Shown here piece by piece: positions 56,273 through 64,000 of a stretch of 64,000 nucleotides of DNA. Position numbers and translations under genes: made by a program. Origin of the DNA: Enterobacter cloacae complex sp. R_G8 (lineage in GTDB: Bacteria > Pseudomonadota > Gammaproteobacteria > Enterobacterales > Enterobacteriaceae); assembly GCF_024599795.1 (NCBI RefSeq), contig NZ_CP102246.1:806001-870000 (forward strand). The letters are read 5' to 3'. Position 1 is the first letter of the stretch. The number at the start of each line of letters is the position of its first letter. Under the pieces are notes generated by a model, which saw only the letters and a program-made list of their open reading frames with translations, was not told the origin of the DNA and made no database searches.

Positions 56273-57840
56273 GAACGCACCAGCCCCGGCGCCTGCCACA
56301 TTGATGTCGTCAGCCCGCTGTCCACCAGCCCAAGCTGGTCGGCGTACACCGCCTGCCACTTCTGCATCATGCCATCGTACAGCGCCCGGTGCTGCGGGTT
56401 CGGGGTAAACTCGCGGCTCCATTTCACCAGCCGCTCGCCGGTGGTGGCCATATCCGCAAACAGTCCGGCCCCGGCTCCGGCGGCAATCGCGCAGCCCAGC
56501 GCCGTCGCCTCTTTCACTTCCGGTACGCGCACCGGCAAACCGGTGACGTCACTTAAAATCTGGCTCCATAGCGCCCCCTTCGAACCGCCTCCGGCAAACA
56601 CCAGGCTCTCGAAGTGAACGCCGGAGAAACGTGAGATCTGAGCCAGATTGCAGGCCGAGACAATCGCCGCGTTCTCTTCCAGTGCGCGGAACAGCGTCGC
56701 TTTGTTGCACTTTTCCGGGTCGATGGAGAGGTTAATAAACGACGGGGCGGCGTGGTACCACTGCTTAAAATGCATCGCGTCGGAGAAGATGGGCATCACG
56801 CCATGCGAACCCGCGGGCACCCGGCTCGCCATCTCCTCGAGCAGGGAATAGGTGTCCATCCCCATACGTTCGGCGATCAGCTTCTCTTCCGCGCAGAAGG
56901 CGTCGCGGAACCAGCGCATGGTCAGGCCGGTGAAGAAGCTTATCGACTCCGCCTGCGCCATACCGGGGATGACGTGTGGGTTCACGCGAATGTTCATGTC
57001 TGGGTCGGTGCGCACCTGCGGCAGGTTGACCACCTGCTGCCAGAAGGTGCCACCCAGCACCGCCGTTTGCCCGGCGCGCACCACGCCCAGCCCCAGACAG
57101 CCCAGCTGTACGTCGCCACCGCCCATCACCACAGGCGTGCCTTCACGCAGGCCGCTCTGCCGGGCGGCATCATGGGTGATGGCACCCAGAACAGTGCCGG
57201 TCTCTTTCACCGGGGAGAGGATATCGGCGCGCAGCCCGGCCATATCCAGCAGCGCTGGCCGCCAGTCGCGGGAGAAGAGATCCAGCATCCCGGTGGTGCC
57301 CGCATTTGATGGATCGACGGCCAGCTCGCCGGAGAGCTTCGCCGCCAGCCAGTCGCTGATCATGGTAATAGTGGCAGCCTTGCGATAGATATCCGGGCGA
57401 TGGTGCGCCAGCCACAGCAGACGCGGCATGGCGCTCAAGGCCAGGGTCTGGCCGGAAACGTCGTACACTTCGGATTCAAACTGGTTGTCGTGGATCTCTT
57501 TGAGTTCGGCCACCTCGCGGCTGGCGCGGGCGTCGACGTTGGCGCAGGCCCAGATGGCCTCGCCGTTGCGGTCATACAGAACAATCCCTTCGCGCATGGA
57601 GCAGCAGGCGACGGACTGGATATCTGCCGCGCTCAGGTGCGCGCGATCCAGCGCCTGGTGGATGCACTGGCAGGTGAGCCGCCAGTTGGTCTCAAGGTCG
57701 AACTCCATCGAGCCCGGCACATTGTCCACGCTGAGGTGCTTCCACTCGGCCTGACCCACGGCAACCTGGTTGCCCTGCAGATCGAAAATAACGGCACGCA
57801 CGCTGCCTGTCCCTGCATCTAACGCTAAAAGGTAACTCAT
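56248..57840 (-). CDS. lsrK: Autoinducer-2 kinase LsrK
   Basis: 530 residues, FGGY carbohydrate kinase family; '[17 protein letters not shown]' phosphate loop at the N-terminus, '[13 protein letters not shown]' and 'VFAGGGSKG' later. It phosphorylates AI-2 (DPD) in the cytoplasm. The E. coli protein ends TTSLWKAPGL; here the equivalent [10 protein letters not shown] is followed by ten extra residues, [10 protein letters not shown], encoded by the intergenic repeat. The N-terminus is about ten residues shorter than in E. coli. Same transcript as lsrR, which is 35 bp upstream. Confidence 0.95.
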   Translation of the reverse strand: MSYLLALDAGTGSVRAVIFDLQGNQVAVGQAEWKHLSVDNVPGSMEFDLETNWRLTCQCIHQALDRAHLSAADIQSVACCSMREGIVLYDRNGEAIWACANVDARASREVAELKEIHDNQFESEVYDVSGQTLALSAMPRLLWLAHHRPDIYRKAATITMISDWLAAKLSGELAVDPSNAGTTGMLDLFSRDWRPALLDMAGLRADILSPVKETGTVLGAITHDAARQSGLREGTPVVMGGGDVQLGCLGLGVVRAGQTAVLGGTFWQQVVNLPQVRTDPDMNIRVNPHVIPGMAQAESISFFTGLTMRWFRDAFCAEEKLIAERMGMDTYSLLEEMASRVPAGSHGVMPIFSDAMHFKQWYHAAPSFINLSIDPEKCNKATLFRALEENAAIVSACNLAQISRFSGVHFESLVFAGGGSKGALWSQILSDVTGLPVRVPEVKEATALGCAIAAGAGAGLFADMATTGERLVKWSREFTPNPQHRALYDGMMQKWQAVYADQLGLVDSGLTTSMWQAPGLVRSPSPRPSP

Positions 57841-57875
57841 GAGTTTGCCTCGTTGTTAGCGCAGGGCTTACCCCG

Positions 57876-58844
57876 TTACGTCAGGGCCAGCACCGCGCGG
57901 GCTGTTGTCTCTTCCGTCACCAGGCCATTGATACGGCGACCTTTCAGTGCGGCGTAAATCGCATCGGCTTTCTCAACACCGCCGGCCACGCCAACGATGG
58001 TGGGCAACTGCGCCAGTTCATCAAGCGTGACGCCCAGCAGTTCTTTGTGGATCTCCAGCTCCTCAACGCACTCTCCCTCGGCAGTGAGGAAATAACCGAG
58101 AATGTCGCCGACCGCCCCTTTACGGGCATACATCAGCTGTTCACCTTCGCTGATGTAGCCTGAGCGCAATATCGTTGCATCACGACGCTGGTTCACGGAC
58201 CCAATCCCGACCACCGCCACGTCGGCCGCCGTTGCGGCGAGGATCACGTCCCGCACGCTGGTTTCACGTTTTAAGATCCCAGCCACCTCGGCGGAGGAGA
58301 CGCGAAGCGGGGCGGGGATCATGCTGACGCTGCATGCCGCGTCCAGCTGGCCGATACCGGTCATATACGGCCCCACGCCGCCGGAAAGGGTCACCAGACG
58401 GATCTGCTGTGAGCTGATAAAGCCGCTTAAGTGCTGCAGGCTGCTCATGGTGGTTTCACCAAATCCCACCGCTAACAGCTGGCCGGGTTCCAGCACGCCC
58501 ATTAATGACTGCGCGGCACCAATGCCTAACCGCACGTTCATGGGCGGGGTATTCAGCGCTGGCAGCACGCGCACCAGCTTTAGCCCAAAGCGTTGCTGCA
58601 GTTCGGTTTCCAGTGCCAGACAGCCCTCATAGCGGGAGTTGATCTGCACGCGGATCACCCCGGACTGGCGACCTTTCTCCAGCAGGCGAGAGATCTTCAG
58701 GCGCGGCAGGCCGAGCCGTTCGCCAATGTCGTTTTGCGTCAATCCGTCGTGGTAGTAACACCAGGCCACGCGGGCAACCAACTCCTCTTCCGCCAGTGCC
58801 AGCCCGGCAAACCGACCTTCTTCCGCAGTGCGTTTATCGCTCAT
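57876..58844 (-). CDS. lsrR: SorC/DeoR-type repressor of the lsr operon LsrR
   Basis: 322 residues. N-terminal helix-turn-helix ('[27 protein letters not shown]') and a C-terminal sugar-phosphate-isomerase-like domain that senses phospho-AI-2. Start at [10 protein letters not shown] (base 58844), with AGAG upstream; the longer frame from 59000 crosses the operator region and has no homology. Divergent from lsrACDB, as in E. coli. Confidence 0.95.
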   Translation of the reverse strand: MSDKRTAEEGRFAGLALAEEELVARVAWCYYHDGLTQNDIGERLGLPRLKISRLLEKGRQSGVIRVQINSRYEGCLALETELQQRFGLKLVRVLPALNTPPMNVRLGIGAAQSLMGVLEPGQLLAVGFGETTMSSLQHLSGFISSQQIRLVTLSGGVGPYMTGIGQLDAACSVSMIPAPLRVSSAEVAGILKRETSVRDVILAATAADVAVVGIGSVNQRRDATILRSGYISEGEQLMYARKGAVGDILGYFLTAEGECVEELEIHKELLGVTLDELAQLPTIVGVAGGVEKADAIYAALKGRRINGLVTEETTARAVLALT

Positions 58845-59059
58845 AATTGAACTCTTATAAAAATTTAGATCATATGTTCGTGACGGCGCAGGTCGAAAAT
58901 GTGAGCCACGCGGCAAAACGGATCTTTTAGATAGTTTCTGGTTCAGTTGGATCTTAATCGATAAAACTGTGATCCCTGCACGGTTGTAAATATAGTTCAC
59001 CGTCTACGCTTTTGAACATTATTAAATCTAAAAATCATTTGTTCAATAGCGGAGCGATG
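58845..59059. promoter_or_regulatory. Divergent lsrR / lsrA control region with two LsrR-type palindromes
   Basis: 215 bp. Two large palindromes of similar length and shape: TTGAAC...TGTTCG at 58847-58880 beside lsrR, and TTGAACA...TGTTCAA at 59012-59046 beside lsrA. Both have AT-rich centres containing ATTTAGAT or its complement ATCTAAAA-like words. They are best explained as LsrR operators. TGTGA at 58900-58904 and 58968-58972 are CRP half-sites only. Confidence 0.65.
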
Positions 59060-60547
59060 ATGACCCCACTTATCGAAGCACGAGCCATCTGCAAGCAGTT
59101 TTCCGGGGTGCCGGTTTTGAAAGGCATTGATTTCACGCTGCTTGCGGGCCAGGTACATGCGCTGATGGGCGGGAACGGCGCGGGTAAATCGACGCTGATG
59201 AAGATCATCGCCGGGGTGGAGACGCCGGACAGCGGTGAACTTTCCGTAGCAGGCCATTCATATGCGCGGCTCACGCCCGTGCAGGCGCATAAGTTAGGTA
59301 TCTATCTGGTGCCGCAGGAACCGCTCCTGTTCCCCAATCTGACGGTGCGGGAAAACATCCTTTTCCGCCTGCCGCGTGAAAGGGAACGAGAGAATCGGCT
59401 GACGGAGAAGCTGCAGCAGCTGCAGTGCCAGCTAAATCTCGACGCGATCGCCAGCACGCTGGAAGTGGCGGATCAGCAGATGGTGGAGATCCTGCGCGGT
59501 CTGATGCGTAACGCGACGATCCTGATCCTCGACGAACCCACGGCGTCCCTCACGCCCGGTGAAACCGAACGCCTGTTTCGCCAGATCCGCGCCCTGCAGG
59601 ATATGGGCGTCGGCATCGTCTTTATTTCGCATAAATTGCCGGAGATCCGCCAGCTGGCAAGCCACGTCTCGGTGATGCGCGACGGTGCCGTGGTGCTCAG
59701 CGGGGAAACCGCGCAGTTCGACGATAACGCGCTGATTGCCGCCATGACGCCGGTGAGCCGGGAGAAAGGCTTAAGCGATGCGCAAAAACTGTGGCTGGCG
59801 CTGCCGGGAAACCGTCGCACCCAGCCGCAGGATTTTCCGGTATTGCGCGTGGACGATCTTACCGGGGAGGGGTTTATCGATCTCTCGCTTGAGATCTACG
59901 CAGGCGAGATCGTCGGTCTGGCCGGTCTGGTCGGATCCGGGCGCACCGAATTTGCCGAGACGCTCTACGGCCTGCGTCCGGTGCGTGGCGGACGGGTCTG
60001 GCTGGAGAATCAGGAGATCACTCACGAGAGCGTGGGCGGCCGGCTGGACAAAGGCCTGGTTTATCTGCCGGAAGACAGGCAGGTGTCCGGCTTGTTCCTG
60101 GATGCACCGATCCGCTGGAACACGGTGGCGCTGAACGAGCCGTCTCTCTGGCAGCAACGCAAGCGGGAGTCCGCGGTGGTGGAGCGTTACCACCGGGCGC
60201 TGGGGATCAAACTCAATCATGCGGATCAAACCGTGCGCACCCTCTCCGGCGGGAATCAGCAGAAAGTGCTGCTGGCCCGCTGTCTGGAAGCCAACCCGTT
60301 ACTGCTGATCGTCGATGAACCGACGCGCGGCGTGGATGTGTCGGCACGTGCTGATATCTACCAGCTCATCAAAAGCGTGGCCGCGCAGAACGTGGCGGTG
60401 CTGATGATCTCAAGCGATCTCGATGAGTTTCCTGGCCTTGCCGATCGCGTGCTGGTGATGCACCAGGGCGTGCTCAGCGGCGAGTTGCCGCGCCATGCCG
60501 TCAGCCTCGATCGGATGATGGCGCTGGCGTTCGGAGGACAATCATGA
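59060..60547 (+). CDS. lsrA: Autoinducer-2 ABC transporter ATP-binding protein LsrA
   Basis: 495 residues, two nucleotide-binding domains of the sugar-importer type. First domain: Walker A '[10 protein letters not shown]', Walker B '[10 protein letters not shown]'. Second: degenerate Walker A 'LVGSGRTEF', signature 'LSGGNQQ', Walker B '[11 protein letters not shown]'. I start at ATG 59060, five bases after GGAG; ATGs at 59012 and 59057 are in the operator or too close to the ribosome site. Confidence 0.95.
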   Translation: MTPLIEARAICKQFSGVPVLKGIDFTLLAGQVHALMGGNGAGKSTLMKIIAGVETPDSGELSVAGHSYARLTPVQAHKLGIYLVPQEPLLFPNLTVRENILFRLPRERERENRLTEKLQQLQCQLNLDAIASTLEVADQQMVEILRGLMRNATILILDEPTASLTPGETERLFRQIRALQDMGVGIVFISHKLPEIRQLASHVSVMRDGAVVLSGETAQFDDNALIAAMTPVSREKGLSDAQKLWLALPGNRRTQPQDFPVLRVDDLTGEGFIDLSLEIYAGEIVGLAGLVGSGRTEFAETLYGLRPVRGGRVWLENQEITHESVGGRLDKGLVYLPEDRQVSGLFLDAPIRWNTVALNEPSLWQQRKRESAVVERYHRALGIKLNHADQTVRTLSGGNQQKVLLARCLEANPLLLIVDEPTRGVDVSARADIYQLIKSVAAQNVAVLMISSDLDEFPGLADRVLVMHQGVLSGELPRHAVSLDRMMALAFGGQS

Positions 60548-61575
60548 AGACGTTACTGAAAAACCGCGAGCTGAGCGCATTTCTCGCCATTCTGGCGCTG
60601 TTTGCCGTGCTGGTGGCGCTTAATCCGGCGTACCTGAGCCTTCAGACGCTGGGGATGATCTTCGCCAGCGCGCAAATCCTGATCCTGCTGGCGCTTGGCG
60701 CTGCGCTGGTGATGCTGACCCGCAATATTGACGTCTCCGTGGGCTCCACCGTGGGGCTCTCCGCCATCGCGATCGGCGTGGCGCTGAACAATGGCTACAG
60801 CCTGCCGGTGTCGATGCTGTTCGCGCTGTCTGTCGGCGCGCTGGCAGGGGCGTTCAACGGGTTTTTGGTGGTGGCGCTGCGCATCCCGGCGATTGTTGCC
60901 ACCCTCGGTACGCTGGGGCTGTATCGCGGGGCGATGCTGCTCTGGACCGGCGGGAAGTGGATCGAAGGGCTGCCGCCAGCGCTGAAATCCCTCTCAGAAC
61001 CGGTTGCGGTTGGTATCTCACCGCTCGGCATGGTGGTGCTGTTTTTGGCCGCTGTCGGCGCGTGGACGCTCTCGCGTACCGCCTTCGGCCGGGATTTCTA
61101 CGCCGTGGGCGATAACCTTGCCGCCGCGCACCAGCTGGGCGTGGCGGTCAACCGCACGCGGATGATCGCCTTTACCCTCAATGGCATGCTGGCGGCCTGC
61201 GCCGGAATTGTCTTTGCTTCCCAGATTGGCTTTGTGCCAAACCAGACCGGCAGCGGGCTGGAGATGAAAGCCATCGCCGCCTGCGTGCTCGGCGGCATTT
61301 CGCTGCTGGGCGGGACGGGCACGCTGATTGGCGCACTGCTGGGGGCTTTTTTCCTGACGCAAATCGACACCGTACTGGTGCTGTTTAAGCTCCCGGCGTG
61401 GTGGAACGACTTTATCGCCGGGCTGGTGCTGCTGGGCGTGCTGGTGCTCGACGGGCGTCTGCGCCAGGCGCTGGCGCGTCATCAGCGGGCGCTGAAATAC
61501 GCTCGCTTCCAGCCGGGTAACAGAGGGGGAAAGCACATTACCCCGTTTCCCAAACGCAAAAAAGAGGTGGCGTAA
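60544..61575 (+). CDS. lsrC: Autoinducer-2 ABC transporter permease LsrC
   Basis: 343 residues, BPD_transp_2 permease with about eight to nine helices; '[25 protein letters not shown]' and '[27 protein letters not shown]' are family signatures. Its ATG overlaps the lsrA stop (ATGA). The C-terminal tail is longer and more basic than is usual, ending KRKKEVA. Confidence 0.95.
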   Translation: MKTLLKNRELSAFLAILALFAVLVALNPAYLSLQTLGMIFASAQILILLALGAALVMLTRNIDVSVGSTVGLSAIAIGVALNNGYSLPVSMLFALSVGALAGAFNGFLVVALRIPAIVATLGTLGLYRGAMLLWTGGKWIEGLPPALKSLSEPVAVGISPLGMVVLFLAAVGAWTLSRTAFGRDFYAVGDNLAAAHQLGVAVNRTRMIAFTLNGMLAACAGIVFASQIGFVPNQTGSGLEMKAIAACVLGGISLLGGTGTLIGALLGAFFLTQIDTVLVLFKLPAWWNDFIAGLVLLGVLVLDGRLRQALARHQRALKYARFQPGNRGGKHITPFPKRKKEVA

Positions 61576-62553
61576 ATGAAGCTTAACTGGGAAAGCGCGC
61601 TGCTGATCTTACTGGTGCTGGAGATCCTGCTCTTTGGCGCCATCAACCCGCGGATGCTCGACATCAATATGCTGCTGTTCAGCACCAGCGATTTCATCTG
61701 CATCGGCATTGTGGCGCTGCCGCTGACGCTGGTGATCATCAGCGGCGGGATCGATATCTCCCTCGGTTCGACCATCGGCCTGTGCGCCATTGCGCTGGGG
61801 GTGATGATGCAATCGGACTGGCCGATGGCGGTCGCCATTCCTCTGACGCTGCTGCTGGGCCTGCTGTGCGGGCTGGTGAATGCGGCGCTGATCCACTACA
61901 CCGGCATCAGCCCGTTAGTCATCACTCTCGGCACGCTCTACCTCTACGGCGGCGGGGCGCTGCTACTCTCCGGCATGGCGGGCGCGACGGGCTATGAGGG
62001 CATCGGCGGCTTCCCGGACAGCTTTACCGCGTTCGCTAACCTGACCGTGTCAGGTCTGCCCATTCCACTGGTGCTGTTTGCGCTCATTACGCTTTTCTTC
62101 TGGCTGATTACCCACCGCGGGCGCTTTGGGCGGCATCTGTTCTTAATCGGCCAGAACCCGCGCGCCGCGCGCTATGCGGCGCTGTCGGTTAACGGTATGC
62201 CCTACGCGCTGTATGGCCTGGTGGGCGTCGCCTCGGCCATTGCCGCCCTGGTGATGGTCTCTTATTTCGGTTCCGCGCGTTCGGATCTGGGGCGCGATCT
62301 GCTGATGCCTGCCCTCACCGCCGCCGTACTTGGCGGGGCGAATATTTACGGCGGGTCAGGATCGGTTATCGGTACGGCACTGGCAGCGCTGCTGGTGGGG
62401 TACCTGCAGCAGGGTTTACAGATGGTCGGCATCCCCAACCAGGTGTCGAGCGCGCTGTCAGGGGCGCTGTTGGTTGTGGTGGTGATGGGACGTTCGCTGA
62501 GTCTGCACCGTGAATGGGTGCGTTCTCTCTTTAGAAAACTATCCGGAGCGTAA
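61576..62553 (+). CDS. lsrD: Autoinducer-2 ABC transporter permease LsrD
   Basis: 325 residues, second permease of the LsrABCD importer; '[25 protein letters not shown]' parallels LsrC. Its start codon abuts the lsrC stop with no gap, and lsrB begins one base after its stop. Confidence 0.95.
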   Translation: MKLNWESALLILLVLEILLFGAINPRMLDINMLLFSTSDFICIGIVALPLTLVIISGGIDISLGSTIGLCAIALGVMMQSDWPMAVAIPLTLLLGLLCGLVNAALIHYTGISPLVITLGTLYLYGGGALLLSGMAGATGYEGIGGFPDSFTAFANLTVSGLPIPLVLFALITLFFWLITHRGRFGRHLFLIGQNPRAARYAALSVNGMPYALYGLVGVASAIAALVMVSYFGSARSDLGRDLLMPALTAAVLGGANIYGGSGSVIGTALAALLVGYLQQGLQMVGIPNQVSSALSGALLVVVVMGRSLSLHREWVRSLFRKLSGA

Positions 62554-62554
62554 G

Positions 62555-63556
62555 ATGAAAACAAAACTGATAGTCCTGGCAATGGCCCTCAGCTTCGCCT
62601 CGGCGCAGGCGGCGGACCGCATCGCCTTTATCCCGAAGCTGGTGGGGGTGGGCTTCTTTACCAGCGGCGGCAACGGTGCAAAAGAGGCGGGGAAAGCGCT
62701 CGGCGTGGACGTCACCTACGACGGCCCCACCGAGCCGAGCGTCTCCGGCCAGGTGCAGCTCATCAATAACTTCGTCAACCAGGGCTATAACGCCATTATC
62801 GTCTCCGCCGTGTCGCCGGATGGCCTTTGCCCGGCGCTGAAGCGTGCGATGCAGCGCGGTGTCAAAGTGCTGACCTGGGATTCTGACACCAAACCGGAGT
62901 GCCGCAGCATCTACATCAACCAGGGTACCCCGGAGCAGCTCGGCGGCCTGCTGGTGGAGATGGCCGGGAAGCAGGTGACAAAGCCGAATGCCAGAGTGGC
63001 CTTCTTCTACTCCAGCCCAACCGTCACCGACCAGAACCAGTGGGTGAAAGAGGCGAAGGCCAAAATCGAGAAAGACCATCCCCAGTGGCAGATCGTCACC
63101 ACCCAGTTTGGCTATAACGACGCCACCAAATCCCTGCAAACCGCCGAAGGGATCTTAAAAGCATACCCGGATCTGGATGCGATCATCGCCCCGGACGCCA
63201 ACGCCCTGCCAGCCGCGGCGCAGGCGGCGGAAAACCTGAAGCGGGAAGGGGTGGCGATTGTCGGATTCAGTACGCCTAACGTCATGCGCCCGTACGTCGA
63301 ACGCGGCACGGTTAAAGCCTTCGGCCTGTGGGATGTGGTGCAACAGGGCAAAATTGCGGTCAATGTCGCCGATCGTTTATTGAAAAAAGGCGATCTTAAC
63401 GTCGGCGACAGCGTGGAGGTGAAAGATATCGGTACGCTGAAGGTCGAGCCGAACAGCGTCCAGGGCTACCAGTATGAAGCAAAAGGCAACGGCATCGTGC
63501 TGCTGCCAGAGCGCGTGGTGTTCACCAAAGAGAACATCAACAAATACGATTTCTGA
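62555..63556 (+). CDS. lsrB: Autoinducer-2 periplasmic binding protein LsrB
   Basis: 333 residues with a signal peptide cleaved after ASAQA (about residue 19). '[49 protein letters not shown]' region and '[14 protein letters not shown]' contain the AI-2 ligand residues known in LsrB. It delivers cyclised AI-2 to LsrACD. ATG at 62555 follows GGAGCG. Confidence 0.96.
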   Translation: MKTKLIVLAMALSFASAQAADRIAFIPKLVGVGFFTSGGNGAKEAGKALGVDVTYDGPTEPSVSGQVQLINNFVNQGYNAIIVSAVSPDGLCPALKRAMQRGVKVLTWDSDTKPECRSIYINQGTPEQLGGLLVEMAGKQVTKPNARVAFFYSSPTVTDQNQWVKEAKAKIEKDHPQWQIVTTQFGYNDATKSLQTAEGILKAYPDLDAIIAPDANALPAAAQAAENLKREGVAIVGFSTPNVMRPYVERGTVKAFGLWDVVQQGKIAVNVADRLLKKGDLNVGDSVEVKDIGTLKVEPNSVQGYQYEAKGNGIVLLPERVVFTKENINKYDF

Positions 63557-63567
63557 CGGGGGAGCAA

Positions 63568-64000
63568 ATGGCTGATTTAGACGACATCAAAGACGGTAAG
63601 GATTTTGGCATCGGTACACCGCAGCAAAATGTGCCGTTCACCCTGAAGGGCTGTGGCTCGCTGGACTGGGGCATGCAGTCCCGGCTTTCGCGCATCTTCA
63701 ACCCAAAAAGCAACCGCACAGTGATGCTGGCCTTTGACCACGGTTACTTCCAGGGGCCGACCACCGGTCTTGAGCGTATCGATCTCTCTATCGCGCCGCT
63801 GTTCGGCGAAACCGATGTGTTGATGTGTACCCGCGGTATTTTGCGCAGCACCGTCCCGGCCGCCACCAATAAACCGGTGGTCCTGCGCGCCTCGGGAGGG
63901 AATTCGATTTTAGGCGAGCTCTCCAACGAGTGCGTGGCGGTGGCGATGGAGGATGCCCTGCGCCTGAACGTCTGCGCGGTGGCGGCGCAGGTGTACATTG
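63568..64000 (+). CDS. lsrF: Phospho-AI-2 thiolase LsrF (5' part, cut by window end)
   Basis: At least 144 codons, running off the window. It begins [14 protein letters not shown] and continues [20 protein letters not shown] and [20 protein letters not shown], clearly LsrF, a class I aldolase-fold enzyme that transfers the acetyl group of 3-hydroxy-5-phosphonooxypentane-2,4-dione to CoA. GGGGGAG precedes the ATG, 11 bp after lsrB. lsrG would be expected beyond the window. Confidence 0.94.
   Translation, partial: MADLDDIKDGKDFGIGTPQQNVPFTLKGCGSLDWGMQSRLSRIFNPKSNRTVMLAFDHGYFQGPTTGLERIDLSIAPLFGETDVLMCTRGILRSTVPAATNKPVVLRASGGNSILGELSNECVAVAMEDALRLNVCAVAAQVYI

Noticed and set aside
58894..58984. 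CRP sites in the lsr control region
   Set aside because: Two TGTGA words are present but neither has an acceptable right half-site, so I list them only as half-sites.

Overview
This is a window of enterobacterial chromosome with almost continuous coding and no prophage, plasmid, integrase, insertion sequence, tRNA or CRISPR that I can see. Gene content and protein sequences are very close to Escherichia coli K-12 across the yhbW-rsmI, aga, gar/rnpB, tdc, yhaK-yqjA, exu/uxa, alx and rlmG-fadH blocks. The fimbrial yraHIJK cluster, agaBCDI, garP/garK, tdcFG and cyuAP (yhaOM) found near these loci in E. coli are absent, and an lsr (autoinducer-2) operon sits next to fadH. I infer an Enterobacter-like genus (Enterobacter, Lelliottia or Leclercia); the genus call comes from remembered gene order, not from a search.

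Layout. 1-12 kb: yhbW, the O2-independent ubiquinone genes ubiV/ubiU and divergent ubiT, then yhbS, yhbQ, yhbP, yhbO, yraR, yraQ, and the leftward envelope/replication cluster lpoA-yraN-diaA-dolP diverging from rsmI. 12-15 kb: a Fic protein behind rsmI, and a secreted clan GH-D glycosidase at the end of the GalNAc operon. 15-23.3 kb: the N-acetylgalactosamine regulon (kbaZ-agaV-agaW-agaE-agaF-agaA, agaS-kbaY, divergent agaR) with six AgaR-like operators. 23.4-27.6 kb: garD diverging from garL-garR, then rnpB with a duplicated 3' end and terminator. 28.2-35.2 kb: tdcABCDE, anaerobic threonine/serine degradation, with good CRP and FNR sites upstream.

35.2-45.1 kb: a small LTXXQ-type periplasmic protein, yhaK/yhaJ, yhaH, yqjG, yqjF, the stress-membrane cluster yqjC-D-E-K, mzrA-yqjA, and exuR, exuT. 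45.5-48.5 kb: uxaC-uxaA; together with exuT this is the entry to galacturonate/glucuronate catabolism under ExuR. 48.6-56 kb: sstT, alx behind a yybP-ykoY (Mn2+/pH) riboswitch leader, ygjR, ygjP, rlmG, fadH. 56.2-64 kb: lsrK-lsrR diverging from lsrACDBF; lsrF runs off the end of the window.

Two families of short palindromic intergenic repeats punctuate the region. One has invaded the 3' end of lsrK and appears to supply its last ten codons. Nothing here is clearly an undescribed multi-gene system. The points most worth a second look are the glycosidase attached to the GalNAc operon, the Fic protein coupled to rsmI, the lsrK tail, the paired LsrR-type operators, a 15-bp word shared by the two aga control regions, and mutually exclusive hairpins in the gap after the LTXXQ gene.
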